DNA of 5,877 nucleotides from Rhodospirillaceae bacterium (GCA_028817685.1 JAPPPC010000428.1:1-5877); one strand, 5' to 3'; positions 1 through 4,997 are shown, counted from the stretch's first letter. Notes: generated from the letters alone by a model not told the origin. Translations and numbers: made by a program.

Positions 1-1
1 G

Positions 2-319
2 CGCCTGCGCGACCATCACCGGGGCCGCGAAGAGAAACCGTCGAGCATCGAAGTGCAGCAGTTCGTCCTCGATCCGCAACTGGAAGCCGAAGAAGAACAG
101 CAGGCCACTGAAGAGCAGCCGCTTATCGTGGCGGAGATGGCGACGCAGATCGAACGATTGTCGGTCAGCGAGGCGGTTATGCGGATGGATTTGTCGGGAC
201 AGCCGGCACTTCTGTTTCACAACAGCGCAAACGATGCCATCAACCTCGTCTATCTGCGCAGCGAAGCCAACATTGGTTGGATCGATACCAATGCCGCCCC
301 AGAGAACGCAAATTCTTGA
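2..319 (+). CDS. hpf: Long-form ribosome hibernation promoting factor, C-terminal part (5' truncated by window edge)
   Basis: Only the last 105 residues are present; the reading frame is open from base 2 and ends at TGA 317-319. Long HPF proteins have an N-terminal S30AE domain that binds in the 30S decoding region, a variable linker, and a small C-terminal domain that dimerises ribosomes into inactive 100S particles. Visible here are an acidic, Glu/Gln-rich linker (about residues 20-45 of the fragment) and then the C-terminal domain, with the recognisable pattern of a Ser-Val-Ser-Glu-Ala-Val-Met-Arg-Met-Asp helix, LLFHNSANDAINLVYLR and a closing GWID. This matches the family core in which a hydrophobic-FRN strand is followed by I-N-V-V-Y-R-R and a Gly-x-Ile-x-Pro end. 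The S30AE domain must lie just upstream. ptsN starts 13 bp downstream on the same strand, so the two are probably co-transcribed, typically with rpoN further upstream. Family assignment is from recognition, not a search. Confidence 0.9.
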   Translation, partial: RLRDHHRGREEKPSSIEVQQFVLDPQLEAEEEQQATEEQPLIVAEMATQIERLSVSEAVMRMDLSGQPALLFHNSANDAINLVYLRSEANIGWIDTNAAPENANS

Positions 320-332
320 TCGGATACGACCG

Positions 333-797
333 ATGGAACTGGAAAAGCTGATCGACGCCGAGTGTGTTATTCCGAAGCTGTCCGCGTCGTCGAAAAAACA
401 GGCGCTTCGCGAACTGTCGCAATGCGCGGCGAAACATACTGGACAACCGCAGCAGGAAATCTTCGATGCGTTGCTGGAACGCGAACGCCTGGGTACGACC
501 GGCGTCGGCGGCGGCGTCGCCATCCCGCACGGAAAATTGGATGGGCTTGAACATCTGTACGGGCTGTTCGCGCGCCTGGAAACGCCGATTGACTTCGAAT
601 CCATCGATGAACAACCGGTCGATCTGATTTTCTTGCTGCTGGCACCGGAATCAGCCGGCGCGGATCACCTCAAGACACTGTCGCGCGTATCCCGCCTGCT
701 GCGTGACAAGGCCGTTTGCGAGAAGCTTCGGGGCTGCGACAGTTGCGACAATCTGCTGGCGCTCATCACCAAGCGGACCGCCACGCTCGTAAACTGA
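333..797 (+). CDS. ptsN: PTS IIA-like nitrogen regulatory protein PtsN (EIIA-Ntr)
   Basis: This 154-residue protein has the usual length and architecture of EIIA-Ntr, the terminal phospho-acceptor of the nitrogen phosphotransferase system (PtsP, NPr, PtsN). The system regulates potassium transport, nitrogen and stress responses by protein-protein contacts instead of moving sugar. The start ATG at 333 gives MELEKLIDAECVIPKL, close to the typical family N-terminus; an in-frame ATG at 234 lies inside hpf and is rejected. Diagnostic features are the SSKKQAL segment (19-25), the E-R-E-R-L-G-T-T-G-V-G-G-G-V-A-I-P-H-G-K block with the phosphorylatable histidine at residue 66, and the hydrophobic VDLIFLLLAPE strand followed by H-L-K-x-L-S-R-V-S-R-L-L-R. 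The ribosome binding site is weak (a GGA in the 13-bp gap after hpf), consistent with translational coupling to hpf. The stop is 9 bp from the stop of the opposing DUF1150 gene. Confidence 0.95.
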   Translation: MELEKLIDAECVIPKLSASSKKQALRELSQCAAKHTGQPQQEIFDALLERERLGTTGVGGGVAIPHGKLDGLEHLYGLFARLETPIDFESIDEQPVDLIFLLLAPESAGADHLKTLSRVSRLLRDKAVCEKLRGCDSCDNLLALITKRTATLVN

Positions 798-806
798 GTG
801 TATCCG

Positions 807-1022
807 TTAGTTTAAGCTGGCGACGACCAAATCGCGCTCATAGGCGGCGGCCAGGACAGCCTCATAGCTGGGCGCCGCGACCAGTTCCTGACCGATCGCC
901 GACACCAACACGTAAAACCGCTCATTCTGATTTTCCGCCGTCTTGATATAGGCGAGGTTTCCGGCGCCGAGATGCGCAAAATCTTCCGTCGAGAGGTGCC
1001 GGGCGCGGTGTCCATCCATCAT
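807..1022 (-). CDS. DUF1150 family small protein
   Basis: A 71-residue protein read leftward, starting 13 bp after the Hsp20 stop and so very probably in the same transcript. The sequence resembles DUF1150 proteins: a short N-terminal segment, then F-A-H-L-G-A-G-N-L-A-Y-I-K (about residues 15-27), a strand FYVLVSAIGQEL, and a C-terminal helix in which A-A-x-x-Y-E-A-V-L-A-A-A is followed by E-R-D-L-V-V-A-S-L. There is no signal peptide, membrane segment or catalytic motif. The biochemical role of the family is unknown. From general knowledge it is found mainly in Alphaproteobacteria and often beside a small heat-shock gene, which suggests a stress-related role, but that is inference. The start is ATG 1022 (or the adjacent ATG at 1019); a strong AGGAAGG at 1031-1037 lies 8 nt upstream. 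The gene ends 9 bp from the ptsN stop. Confidence 0.85.
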   Translation of the reverse strand: MMDGHRARHLSTEDFAHLGAGNLAYIKTAENQNERFYVLVSAIGQELVAAPSYEAVLAAAYERDLVVASLN

Positions 1023-1030
1023 CTTGCCAT

Positions 1031-1037
1031 CCTTCCT
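1031..1037 (-). promoter_or_regulatory. Strong ribosome binding site of the DUF1150 gene
   Basis: AGGAAGG on the minus strand, 8 nt before ATG 1022. It overlaps the last codon and stop of hsp20 (stop codon at 1036-1038), so the downstream gene has its own efficient initiation site besides possible coupling. It also fixes the start at the MM pair, not a later codon. Confidence 0.7.
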
Positions 1038-1491
1038 ACGGCGTCCGAGCGGCGGTCACGTCCATCGGACCGGCCTTCGAAGCGCGCCGCTTGATCTTTA
1101 TTTTCTGGACCCGGGGTTCCGGTTCCGGACGGACGAGATCGACATGCAGCAGACCGTTGTCCAGTTCTGCGCCGACGATCTCGATCCCTTCGGCCAGGAC
1201 GAAGCTGCGCTGAAATTGGCGCGCTGCAATCCCTCGATGCAGATAGACCCGGTCGGCATCGTCGGTTTGGCGGCCGCGGATGAGCAGCTGATTGTCTTCG
1301 AGCTCGATGGAGAGGTCGGCCTCCGTGAAGCCGGCAACTGCGAGCGTTATGCGCAGACTGTTCGTCCCCACCTGCTCAATATTGTAGGGCGGGTAGCCTT
1401 CCGCCGACATTTTCGAGATGCGGTCGAGCGTCTGTTCGAACTGCTCGAAACCCAGCAAAAACGGGCTATTGAAAACGGACACGCGTGGCAT
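1036..1491 (-). CDS. Hsp20 / alpha-crystallin family small heat-shock protein (IbpA-like)
   Basis: A 151-residue ATP-independent chaperone that binds unfolding proteins and keeps them refoldable for DnaK/ClpB; cytosolic and oligomeric. The N-terminal arm (1-32) contains the class A type P-F-L-L-G-F-E-Q-F-E-Q-T-L-D-R. The alpha-crystallin domain begins at G-Y-P-P-Y-N-I-E (32-39), continues through LRITLAVAGFTEADLSIELE and the LLIRGRQ strand, and ends with RQFQRSFVLAEGIEI and the hallmark A-x(4)-G-L-L (A108, G113, L114, L115). The C-terminal I-x-I anchor is present as I131-K-I133, followed by an unusually long tail of about 18 residues. The layout is that of IbpA/HspH class A bacterial sHsps. 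The start ATG 1491 is preceded by AAGGAGG at 1505-1511, with a rather long spacing of 13 nt. DUF1150 follows at 13 bp. The alpha/beta hydrolase gene is divergent. Heat-shock regulation is likely; see the promoter and leader entries. Confidence 0.95.
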   Translation of the reverse strand: MPRVSVFNSPFLLGFEQFEQTLDRISKMSAEGYPPYNIEQVGTNSLRITLAVAGFTEADLSIELEDNQLLIRGRQTDDADRVYLHRGIAARQFQRSFVLAEGIEIVGAELDNGLLHVDLVRPEPEPRVQKIKIKRRASKAGPMDVTAARTP

Positions 1492-1556
1492 GGCGCGGTC
1501 ATCTCCTCCTTGACTTGAGCGAGTGGCCGTATGGTCCGGACCCTAGATAGGCGCCC
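1492..1556 (-). promoter_or_regulatory. hsp20 leader with possible ROSE-like RNA thermometer fold
   Basis: In the minus-strand leader, UCGCU (1522-1518) can face AGGA of the Shine-Dalgarno (1510-1507) across a 7-nt loop. This is the UYGCU/AGGA arrangement that defines ROSE thermometers, with the G of UCGCU left bulged. Two further nested pairings are possible: GGUC (1542-1539) with GACC (1500-1497), and GGCGC (1555-1551) with GCGCC (1496-1492). Together these would bury both the Shine-Dalgarno and the bases just before the start codon. The competing local palindrome GGTCCGGACC (1533-1542) would use the same GGUC. The pairs were found by eye; no energy was computed, so this is only a candidate. 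Confidence 0.3.
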
Positions 1557-1563
1557 AGCCCGC

Positions 1564-1595
1564 TATATCTGGTGTTCCAGCCGCCCATATTCAAG
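1564..1595 (-). promoter_or_regulatory. Possible heat-shock sigma (RpoH) promoter for hsp20
   Basis: On the minus strand a perfect CTTGAA (1595-1590) is followed after 17 nt by CCAGATATA (1572-1564), which matches the RpoH -10 consensus CCCCATNTA at most positions. The spacing is about one base longer than usual. Transcription would begin near 1557, giving a leader of about 65 nt that contains the proposed thermometer. It lies in the 158-bp divergent region, so it overlaps upstream sequence of the hydrolase gene. It is supported only by motif resemblance and by its position before a heat-shock gene. Confidence 0.35.
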
Positions 1596-1649
1596 CGATA
1601 CCGCCAGATGCTACTGTCACCGGAAATTCTGAGCAGGGAGAGGAACGCC

Positions 1650-2435
1650 ATGCCGACGATTCAGGCGAACGGAATCAACGTCAATTACAGCCTCGAAGGC
1701 CCCGCCGACGCGACCATGGTCACGTTGAGCAACAGCCTTCTGTCGAATTATGCGATGTGGGACGCGCAAATGTCGGTCTTAACCGAGAAGTATCGTGTGC
1801 TGCGATACGACACGCGCGGTCATGGCGGCACCGAAGTCACCCCCGGTCCCTACAGTTTCGAGCTGCTGACCGAAGATGTCTACGCGCTTCATCAGGCGCT
1901 CGGCATCGAGAAGACGCACTTCGTCGGCCTGTCGATGGGCGGCATGATCGGTCAGCTGCTGGCGGTCCGGCATCCCGAGTTGCTGCACAGCGTCACGCTC
2001 TGCGACACGACCAGCAAGATGCCGCATCCGGAGATTTGGGATGGCCGCATCGAAGCCGCGCAATCGGGCGGTGTCGAGGCGGTTGTCGAAGGGACGTTGG
2101 AGCGCTGGTTCACCCCGGCGATGCATGAGGGCAACCCGGACGAAATCGCGCGTATCGCGGCGATGATCCGCGGCACGAAGGTTGAAGGCTTCATCGCCAA
2201 TTGCCAGGCCATCAAGGCCATGGATCAAACCGGTATTCTAAAAGAAATCACCACACCGACCTTGATCATCGTCGGTGCCGAGGATCCCGCGACGACCCCG
2301 GACATGTCGCGCATCATTCATGCGGAAATCGAAGGCTCGGAACTCGCGATCCTGCCGAACGCTTCGCATTTGGCGAATGTCGAGCAGCCGCAAGCGTTCA
2401 ACGATGTGCTGATGAATTTTCTATCGCAACACTGA
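1650..2435 (+). CDS. Alpha/beta hydrolase, 3-oxoadipate enol-lactonase (PcaD)-like
   Basis: A 261-residue single-domain alpha/beta hydrolase. The catalytic triad can be read directly: nucleophile Ser95 in the elbow G-L-S-M-G-G, acid Asp212 in V-G-A-E-D-P, and base His240 in N-A-S-H-L-A-N-V-E-Q-P. The R-Y-D-T-R-G-H-G motif (52-59) and an oxyanion-side segment T-L-S-N-S-L (25-30) match 3-oxoadipate enol-lactonases, which hydrolyse the enol-lactone in the beta-ketoadipate branch of aromatic degradation. N-S-L is typical of PcaD and related enol-lactonases. No other pca genes are nearby, so the true substrate could be a different lactone or ester. The start ATG 1650 is chosen because GGGAGAGG (1636-1643) precedes it and the protein then begins M-P-T-I-Q-A-N-G-I-N-V-N-Y, the usual family start. 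The frame is open back to 1572, but the extra residues look non-coding. It is divergent from hsp20, and its stop is 2 bp from the opposing VOC gene. Confidence 0.85.
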   Translation: MPTIQANGINVNYSLEGPADATMVTLSNSLLSNYAMWDAQMSVLTEKYRVLRYDTRGHGGTEVTPGPYSFELLTEDVYALHQALGIEKTHFVGLSMGGMIGQLLAVRHPELLHSVTLCDTTSKMPHPEIWDGRIEAAQSGGVEAVVEGTLERWFTPAMHEGNPDEIARIAAMIRGTKVEGFIANCQAIKAMDQTGILKEITTPTLIIVGAEDPATTPDMSRIIHAEIEGSELAILPNASHLANVEQPQAFNDVLMNFLSQH

Positions 2436-2437
2436 GT

Positions 2438-3295
2438 CTAAACCGGCCTGAACGCCACGATGCCACCATTCGCGTCATCCGCCGACACGAACAGCGTGCC
2501 ATCGGATGACCGTTTTGACGTGATCCCGGATTTTTCCAGGCAAGCGGCCGGCTTCGCCATGTCGTCGACGCCTATGACGACAGCGGCGGCGCAGGGCAGA
2601 TCGGGGGCGGACGCACCATCGAACCGCGCCGCATAGTCGGCCGGGCTCAAGATTGTTGCGACGCCACCGTCTGGCAAGGCGACGTGGCCACCGTCGGCTT
2701 CGGCTCCGATGATGGCCTCCAGCCGCCCTTGCGTGGGCGAGCCGGGTTCGGCACAGAACACGACCTCTTCGAACGACACGGCGCCGTTCGGATGGGTCAT
2801 TAGAGCGGGCTGCCAGATGACCTCCGGCGTCTGATGTTCGATGACGATAAACCGGCCTTCCGGAAACAGAGCGTCCTGAGAGAAGATGTTGCGGAAGCGA
2901 AACTCGCGTACACCGTCGCCATAGGGCGCGTCGCGCCGGCGCTGCAGCGGCGGATCGAACCCGTCGATACGCTGCGCCAGGGCGGCGTACGCCGTCTCGG
3001 CTTCCGGACAGCGAAAGGCGGTGATGTGAATGCCTTCGAACCGGTCGAGAAACGCCGTCCAGGGATTGTGCTTGGTCGGATCGGTAATCCCGATCAATTC
3101 CAGATAGCCGCGCTCGAACATCGCGCAATGGTTCGCGGTCGCCCAGGGAGCCATCACTGCGCCATCGGGTGTCGCCCCCATCTGCGGGCTGCGTGCGGCG
3201 AGCTGAAAACCGAGATCGCGCCATCGCGCCGCGCCCGCATCGAGGTCGCGCACCATGAAACCGACATGATCGAGAGATAAACCGCCTTTGGTCAT
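2438..3295 (-). CDS. VOC-superfamily / glyoxalase-like domain protein
   Basis: A 285-residue protein that resembles the glyoxalase-like family (Glyoxalase_3 type) of the vicinal oxygen chelate superfamily. The N-terminal half shows the VOC beta-alpha-beta-beta-beta pattern: L-D-H-V-G-F-M-V-R-D-L-D (8-19), a helix ending in L-G-F, then HCAMFERGYLELIGI (56-70). A second module starts at G-I-H-I-T-A-F-R-C (88-96) and ends with RFIVIEHQTPEVIW. Likely metal ligands are H10, E66, H90 and E153, by analogy with paired VOC modules. The C-terminal third (about 175-285) looks like a further, degenerate VOC-type half. The reaction is unknown; VOC enzymes include isomerases, dioxygenases and lyases, and no substrate can be inferred. 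The start ATG 3295 is preceded by GGGAGGAAAGGG. There is no export signal. It converges with the hydrolase at a 2-bp gap and lies 102 bp downstream of the small orphan gene on the same strand. Confidence 0.8.
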   Translation of the reverse strand: MTKGGLSLDHVGFMVRDLDAGAARWRDLGFQLAARSPQMGATPDGAVMAPWATANHCAMFERGYLELIGITDPTKHNPWTAFLDRFEGIHITAFRCPEAETAYAALAQRIDGFDPPLQRRRDAPYGDGVREFRFRNIFSQDALFPEGRFIVIEHQTPEVIWQPALMTHPNGAVSFEEVVFCAEPGSPTQGRLEAIIGAEADGGHVALPDGGVATILSPADYAARFDGASAPDLPCAAAVVIGVDDMAKPAACLEKSGITSKRSSDGTLFVSADDANGGIVAFRPV

Positions 3296-3397
3296 CGCCT
3301 GCCCTTTCCTCCCAAGAATTGGCGACGATGACCCTACAACGGCAGAAATAATCAGGCTACCGAACCGAACCGTGCGAGTGGTCGACAGCGATTGCGT

Positions 3398-3610
3398 TTA
3401 ATGGAGAACCATCTGCCCGTGGATCAAATCATCCACCAGCTGGAACACCACCAGTGCCGCCTCGTTGTGGTCGATATCCGGATGGCGCATGCGGTATGCC
3501 GCAATGGCCGCAATAAACGCCGTATGGTCAACAGCGCCGGCCTCCTTCTGCTCCTTGAAAGCACTGGCGATCGCCCGTAAATCCGCCTCGTGTGTCGATA
3601 AATTCGGCAT
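3398..3610 (-). CDS. Small hypothetical protein (70 residues)
   Basis: I do not recognise this protein. The frame extends to GTG 3622, but ATG 3610 is the better start because GAGAGG (3615-3620) sits 4 nt before it, while no purine-rich site precedes the GTG. From the ATG it reads MPNLSTHEADLRAIASAFKE and continues to an IHGQMVLH end. It appears largely helical, with an Ala-rich centre (H-T-A-F-I-A-A-I-A-A-Y) and a hydrophobic segment AALVVFQLVDDLI near the C-terminus that is too short and too charged to be a clear membrane span. There is no Cys, zinc ligand cluster, signal peptide or helix-turn-helix that I can see. Coding status is supported by the ribosome binding site, amino-acid composition and the structured upstream region. 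It lies upstream of the VOC gene on the same strand, but a 102-bp gap makes a shared transcript uncertain. Confidence 0.6.
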   Translation of the reverse strand: MPNLSTHEADLRAIASAFKEQKEAGAVDHTAFIAAIAAYRMRHPDIDHNEAALVVFQLVDDLIHGQMVLH

Positions 3611-3614
3611 TTTT

Positions 3615-3620
3615 CCTCTC
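3615..3620 (-). promoter_or_regulatory. Ribosome binding site deciding the start of the 70-residue ORF
   Basis: GAGAGG on the minus strand followed by AAAA and ATG 3610. The spacing of 4 nt is short but workable. Its first base (3620) is also the last base of the 10-bp inverted-repeat arm, so a hairpin or bound protein at the repeat would abut the initiation site. Confidence 0.5.
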
Positions 3621-3646
3621 ACCCATAAGTCATCTGCTTATGGGTG
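3620..3646. repeat. Perfect 10-bp inverted repeat, possible operator or leader hairpin
   Basis: CACCCATAAG (3620-3629) and CTTATGGGTG (3637-3646) are exact reverse complements separated by 7 nt. In the leader of the small gene it would form a 10-bp stem ending directly at the ribosome binding site; as DNA it is a good size for a dimeric regulator site. It is not followed by a T-run on either strand that would suggest a terminator; on the + strand the following bases are GTGCATAAAA. Confidence 0.75.
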
Positions 3647-3663
3647 TGCATAAAATCTGAATC

Positions 3664-3682
3664 GGTGACCGTTCGCGTCACC
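3664..3682. repeat. Second inverted repeat GGTGAC-N7-GTCACC
   Basis: GGTGAC (3664-3669) and GTCACC (3677-3682) are exact reverse complements, again with a 7-nt spacer. The centre (3673) is 40 bp from the centre of the first repeat (3633). Its right arm overlaps TCACCCATA (3678-3686), an exact copy of the nine bases at 3619-3627. The shared motif and identical spacer suggest two related protein sites, though six-bp arms could arise by chance. Confidence 0.5.
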
Positions 3683-3890
3683 CATACGGGTCATGGCTAA
3701 AATTTGAGACGGAAAACTTCTAAATAATTGTTTTTACTTAAAATTCAAGCAACGCTCTGAGCCCGTAGATTGTTGAATTGTTGTCCGGTCGCGCGGTACC
3801 CTGCGCGGCGCATCGTGGCCGTTGATTTGCCTCACGCTCCGGTAAATTCGCCGCATTTACATGGTCGGCTTTTAGGATTATCAGTCACTT

Positions 3891-4994
3891 ATGGCCAATC
3901 CCCTTTCGTTCGACCAAGGATTTTGGACGTTCGAGACCACTGCCGCTGTCGCAGCGGGCGGTGTTATTGCCGTATTGGCGATCTGTCAGGCGGTTCTGCA
4001 CCTGCGAAGAGTGCGCCGGCGCAAAGGCCGAACCGGCAGGCAGGATAAGGTTGTCACCCGTTTCAAGAACGATTCGCCGCTTCAAGTGGCGATTGCCCAG
4101 CTCGCCAACCGAGGTGAAGTCGATACGCGCGTGGCCGCCGTAGAATCCCTAAAGGAAATCGCGCGGCAATCACCGCAAGATTACTGGTCGGTCATGGAAA
4201 CCTTTGCGAGCCATTTGCGGCGGCATGCTCGCGTTCCCATAACGCGGACGCACGCAGCGGCGAATTCGCAGACCACAAAGCTTGCGCCGGATATCCAGGC
4301 TATCCTGTCGGTCTTACTGCATCGGGACACACAGCATGAAAGCCACGATGCAGTGCTTGACCTGCGGAACACCGACCTCAGCCGTGCCGACCTGCGCAGT
4401 GCGAACCTGCGAGACGCCAACCTTCGGGCCGCGCGGCTCAACCATGCCAGTCTCCGCGGTGCCGATCTGCGCGAGGCCAATTTTAGCGAAGCATCGTTGC
4501 GCAATGCTGACCTGCGCTACTGCGACATGCGCGGCGTGGTCCTCAACAATCTGACGGATCTCGTCCAAGCCGATTTGGGCGACGCCGATCTGCGCGACGC
4601 CAGCATGATCGATGCGGTCTTGTGCGAAGCGACGCTCAGCCGGGCCAGCTTGCGTGGGGCGGTCCTCGAGTTCGCCGATCTGCGAGGCGCTGCGCTTGAT
4701 GAAGCCTATTTGCGCGATGCCAATCTGGGCGGTAGCGATATGCGTCATGCGAAGCTCAACAAGGCCGATCTGCGCGGCGCCATTCTCTCCGATGCCGACT
4801 GCCGGCGGGCGGATCTCAGCGGCGCTAAATTAACGGGCGCCACCCTGCACGGGACCGATCTCTCTTACGCCAACCTGCGCGGCGCGGACCTCCGCAACGC
4901 GGATTTGCAGAATGTGCAGCTGCACAGCGCCAACCTGGCGAACGCCCGCTTCTCCGAAGGCCAGAAAGAGGCGCTGGCGGCAACGTCGAACTGA
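3891..4994 (+). CDS. Membrane-anchored pentapeptide-repeat protein
   Basis: A 367-residue protein in three parts. Residues 16-38 form a single hydrophobic segment followed by R-R-V-R-R-R-K-G-R, predicting one N-terminal membrane anchor with the rest in the cytoplasm (positive-inside rule). Residues about 60-145 form a helical domain containing Q-V-A-I-A-Q-L-A and R-V-A-A-V-E-S-L-K-E-I-A-R-Q-S-P-Q-D-Y-W, a module I recall from other membrane-anchored pentapeptide proteins. Residues about 154-354 are pentapeptide repeats of the A-[DN]-L-x-x type, about 39 in all, which should fold as a square right-handed beta-helix of nine to ten coils. The central residue is almost always Leu, with Met, Phe or Cys at a few places. 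The repeat register slips by one residue at 219-229 (N-N-L-T-D-L-V-Q-A-D-L). The function is unknown; DNA-mimic gyrase protection (Qnr/MfpA) is not supported because of the anchor and extra domain. ATG 3891 has only a weak AGGA at 3874-3877. Confidence 0.9.
   Translation: MANPLSFDQGFWTFETTAAVAAGGVIAVLAICQAVLHLRRVRRRKGRTGRQDKVVTRFKNDSPLQVAIAQLANRGEVDTRVAAVESLKEIARQSPQDYWSVMETFASHLRRHARVPITRTHAAANSQTTKLAPDIQAILSVLLHRDTQHESHDAVLDLRNTDLSRADLRSANLRDANLRAARLNHASLRGADLREANFSEASLRNADLRYCDMRGVVLNNLTDLVQADLGDADLRDASMIDAVLCEATLSRASLRGAVLEFADLRGAALDEAYLRDANLGGSDMRHAKLNKADLRGAILSDADCRRADLSGAKLTGATLHGTDLSYANLRGADLRNADLQNVQLHSANLANARFSEGQKEALAATSN
4350..4952 (+). repeat. 15-bp tandem coding repeat array (pentapeptide repeats)
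   Basis: The DNA repeats with a 15-bp period, with GCCGATCTGCGC-like units (Ala-Asp-Leu-Arg) recurring throughout. The repeats are diverged at the third codon position, so this is an old, selected array and not a recent slippage expansion. It is interrupted once, near 4545-4577, by three extra bases that cause the one-residue slip in the protein. Confidence 0.85.
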
Positions 4995-4997
4995 CGT

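Larger units (their letters stand above)
3611..3890. other. Divergent intergenic region between the small ORF and the pentapeptide gene
   Basis: This 280-bp non-coding stretch separates two divergently read genes and must hold promoters for at least one of them. It contains the two inverted repeats near the left end, then a strikingly AT-rich segment at about 3698-3748 in an otherwise GC-rich window, then GC-rich sequence to the pentapeptide start. I could not identify a convincing -35/-10 pair in either direction. Reading frames across it are short and lack ribosome binding sites, and no tRNA or clear terminator is visible. Confidence 0.6.

Noticed and set aside
234..332. N-terminal extension of ptsN to the ATG at 234
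   Set aside because: It overlaps the hpf coding region in another frame, and the extra residues do not resemble PtsN; ATG 333 gives the normal length.
1024..1518. 164-codon + strand frame opposite hsp20
   Set aside because: It is fully antisense to a clear alpha-crystallin gene, resembles no family I know, and has no ribosome binding site.
1572..1649. N-terminal extension of the alpha/beta hydrolase
   Set aside because: The extra residues are unlike the family, and the good ribosome binding site is directly before ATG 1650. The region also holds the candidate hsp20 promoter.
2834..3280. 148-codon + strand frame opposite the VOC gene
   Set aside because: It is a shadow of a well-supported gene with clear VOC motifs; openness is expected in GC-rich DNA.
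3611..3622. GTG 3622 as start of the small protein
   Set aside because: It lies at the edge of the inverted repeat with no Shine-Dalgarno upstream; its codons for Arg-Gly-Lys are the ribosome binding site of ATG 3610.
3620..3646. Inverted repeat as an intrinsic terminator
   Set aside because: No T-run follows the stem on either strand in the needed position, and no gene ends next to it.
3785..3815. GC-rich repeat GCGCGG twice around GGTACC, possible hairpin
   Set aside because: The two copies are direct, not inverted; only a 4-bp GCGC stem is possible, which is expected by chance.
4314..4748. Long antisense reading frame with regular Ala-Gln-Ile-Gly units opposite the pentapeptide array
   Set aside because: The reverse complement of GCC-GAT-CTG-CGC units reads Ala-Gln-Ile-Gly in that frame, so both the openness and the repeat are produced by the real + strand gene. 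It has no ribosome binding site.
3891..4994. Qnr/MfpA-type gyrase-protecting pentapeptide protein
   Set aside because: Those proteins are small and soluble without a membrane anchor or N-terminal helical domain. The repeat type alone does not support quinolone resistance.
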